From NCBI GenBank assembly GCA_004802705.1, contig SGPL01000338.1, forward strand, positions 1 to 36,056: 36,056 nucleotides of DNA, written 5' to 3'. Below, one piece after another: positions 33,636 through 36,056 of this stretch (position 1 is the stretch's first letter; every line of letters starts with the position of its first letter). Origin of the DNA: Bondarzewia mesenterica (taxonomy: Eukaryota > Basidiomycota > Agaricomycetes > Russulales > Bondarzewiaceae). The notes under the pieces are model-generated. The model had not been told where the DNA came from, did not search any database, and saw nothing but the letters and a program-made list of their open reading frames with translations. The position numbers were made by a program, and so were the translations under genes.

Positions 33636-36056
33636 CAGTTATGTGTTGGAGACCCCCATTTACCTTGTCATCGTATATTGATCCTCGTAGACGAGACCAT
33701 TTGCCGAAGGTTATGTGACTCTGTTTTGAGGTGGAGGGAGACTTGACACCCCCGGCTGGTTCTTTTTGGCAAGTTCAAACGGATGAATTTATTGATTTCG
33801 GAGTTTTCTTTTACTTGGGTGTATAGCGGGGTGGGATCCACTCAGAGTCGGGCGCCGCAAAAGGTGAGAAGCTTGTGTGGAATGTATAGGGAACACGGTC
33901 CTGCTGACGTATCCTAGGACCCATCAAGCAGGATGCGCAGCGTATCTTGTTGGTGAATGACAAAGTCTCATGCATAAGCTTGCGCCCAGATGTGTGCCAT
34001 AGGTTTGAGTGCCCTCGGCTTTCCCGACGATAGTCGCTCGAGCGGCACGGTGCACTGCAATGACTATCTGCTTCCGGTCCTCCGGGCAATTTCGGAACGG
34101 CCGGCATCCAAATATGGCAAGTGCTGTGGTTCGCCTTGTCAGGCTGCATTATGGTTCGTGGTTCGCGGCGTGTATGCTTGGGAAGGGAGACGTTATCAAG
34201 CCCCTATCAAGGACTCGGACTTTCGCTCTGCACCTTGGAGAAGATGTCCTCATCCGTGACGCCGCAAGCCCCGAGCTGATAGGCTATGCCCAAAGGGTGG
34301 AGACTTATCCTCGAAGGTGTCTGTCGTGCCATGGGTGAGTGATGCGTGAGATGTGGTGGGTGGAGAATCGGATGTCTGAAGCCGTCGCCGGAAACATGTT
34401 CGAGCATGGTCCGAGCCCAATACGGGTGTTATCTGTCTCCTTCCCGGACGTCACCGATCGCCCGTCCCTCAGGCGTCTGCCCTTAGACTGATATTTTTGA
34501 CGTGGCTTTCTGCAACTTACAGTTCCGCTCCACTCCCGCACTCGCTGAGCCCACGTCCTGGCCCACGCAGCGCCGGCAGCGAATACACTCTACCGATCGT
34601 GGTAAGGACGGCACTAGTGTGGCGCTTGTTCCTGCGCTTGCATCAGAACCCGAGTGAGACAACTCTCCCTAATCCGGTACACGAGCTCACATTCGTCATA
34701 TATGTACCTGTGTCTTTGTCTCTTCCATCACCGGTCATCCTCTAGTCCTCGCCGGAGACTCATCCATCCGCATCTGTGCATCAAACGCCGTCGTGGATCG
34801 GATCGTCATCGGTCGTTTCATTCGCTCGCTCGATGGTAATATGACCATCCAGGGCGGGTGCATATCCAATCCTGCGAACTCACGCCGGCCCCTCGATCCG
34901 GCCGGAGTGCACGAGGTAGCACATTCCTTTTGGGTCAAACAGTGGACGCGCGTCTCATGATCATGCAAGGCAGGTGCTACCGACTTCCAAAAGCCGAAAG
35001 GCCGCTAATCGCAGCGTCAGTGAACACAGTCGGTGTCTCGTCTTCGATTCTGCGGCGCGAAGTGCGTCCTTGACCGCGCGCCGACGTGTCTTTGTGTGAA
35101 TCCATTTCACACCGTATCTGGACTGTCACGCAAACTCTGACTCGAATCCGGGATCCCAATCCAGAACCTGTAAGATATCCTTCATGGATTTGCGTCCTGA
35201 CAGTCCCGATCGATGCTAGCCGCACTTCTCATGCGATGCACTTACCCCACCCCGACAGGACCGACAGAACAAAGGCTAGATACCTGCCACATAGAGCGCT
35301 GGATCCTCCTCAGGTCGCGGCCAAGGACGGGAAGAGGATCTGACGGTTCTAGNCTTCGCAACTTTATCTTCCACCCGACTTCNCNCAGCTTCTGACCGAC
35401 CGAACCGAACTGACCGTCCTATCCCACCTGTCTCTCCCCGCGGCGCAGGCTCGATTCACATCCCTCGATTCGAGCGCGAGCTCAATAGTCAATCCCGTGC
35501 CCGACATCGCCCGGATGGCGGTCGGTGGAGTCCGTCATGCACACAGCGAAGAGCTCGAACCGTTCCGTCGGGCGCACGACCCGGAGAGACAGACGCATGC
35601 GTGCGCATCNGCGCGTCCAGGGCCTGCTGTGCAACGCGACGCTGCCAAATCCGTCGTCCTGCCGCNTCGATTTCGAGCGCGAAGGACACACTCGCGCGCG
35701 AGTCCATGCTGTGCTCACACGAAGATCTTGAACTCAAACCATGAATTCGGTCGGTATNCNATCCTCGTGAACCCGAACAGACAGCGTGATACTAATGGCA
35801 ATGGAATCACCGTTTGGATGTGCAAAGGCCTANGNTGGTAGACCAGCGTATGTTGCGTGGTGCGGCTCTGGGCCCGTGAAGAATGTTGTNGAAGGCGAAT
35901 GAATNCAAATGCCCTTGTGTCATGGAGTGCAGCCATATGTTTCGGNGGAGCNTGCTGCGCGTGCGCTGGATTNCACNNGCAAGCNCNGCACGANNNCNCC
36001 GATNTCTTGCANCNCNNNNACNNNCNANNNNTTCCNGTGAGGGCNTCTNTNGANNC
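33636..36056. other. Unassigned right end with Ns
   Basis: 2.4 kb without a recognised gene. Open frames exist on both strands in 33990-35350 (for example 34009-34338 and 34735-34968), but none carries a motif I know, and this part is GC-rich, which lengthens chance frames. Ambiguous bases start at 35353 and become dense after 35940. Base calls there should not be trusted; the window probably ends at or near a contig end. Confidence 0.5.

Overview
The window is nuclear DNA of a filamentous basidiomycete, most likely an agaricomycete. Protein-coding genes are cut by many short GT-AG introns, mostly 50-80 bases. The proteins are typical fungal housekeeping types, genes lie close together on both strands, and there is no bacterial operon logic. 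I assigned exons by hand, requiring GT/AG ends, matching phase and continuity of the protein family. Sixteen genes are supported. Fourteen have a recognisable family; one is a single-exon protein of unknown function and one is an F-box protein of unknown target.

Layout, left to right: an inverted-repeat element (182-396); VPS17 retromer subunit (+); an M24 peptidase-fold secreted-type protein (-); LEU2 3-isopropylmalate dehydrogenase (-); NOB1 ribosome-maturation nuclease (+); ARPC3/Arc18 actin-nucleation subunit (-); a 22-exon YVC1/TRPY vacuolar calcium channel (+); PSF2 of the GINS replication complex (-); haspin kinase (+); a disordered unknown protein (-); a PP2C of the pyruvate-dehydrogenase-phosphatase type (+); a USP36/UBP10-like deubiquitinase (-); a four-finger C2H2 protein (-); an F-box protein (-); prefoldin subunit 2 (-); NDUFS8, the TYKY subunit of complex I (+); and a mitochondrial S-adenosylmethionine carrier (+). 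The stretches 29525-32393 and 33636-36056 hold no gene I can name. The sequence decays into Ns from about 35353, consistent with a low-quality contig end.

The genes do not form one pathway or a biosynthetic cluster. Several neighbours share divergent promoters: LEU2/NOB1, ARPC3/YVC1, PSF2/haspin, the unknown protein/PP2C, and PFD2/NDUFS8. The PSF2/haspin pair is the most suggestive, because a replication factor and a mitotic kinase share a promoter with two ACGCGT (MCB-type) hexamers.

I found no new defence, mobile or biosynthetic system. The points most worth checking are the long inverted repeat near the left end, a frame break in an A8 run at the end of the F-box gene, four places where a gene is off by one base or needs a poor splice site (possible assembly indels), very small exons, and the two gene-poor stretches.
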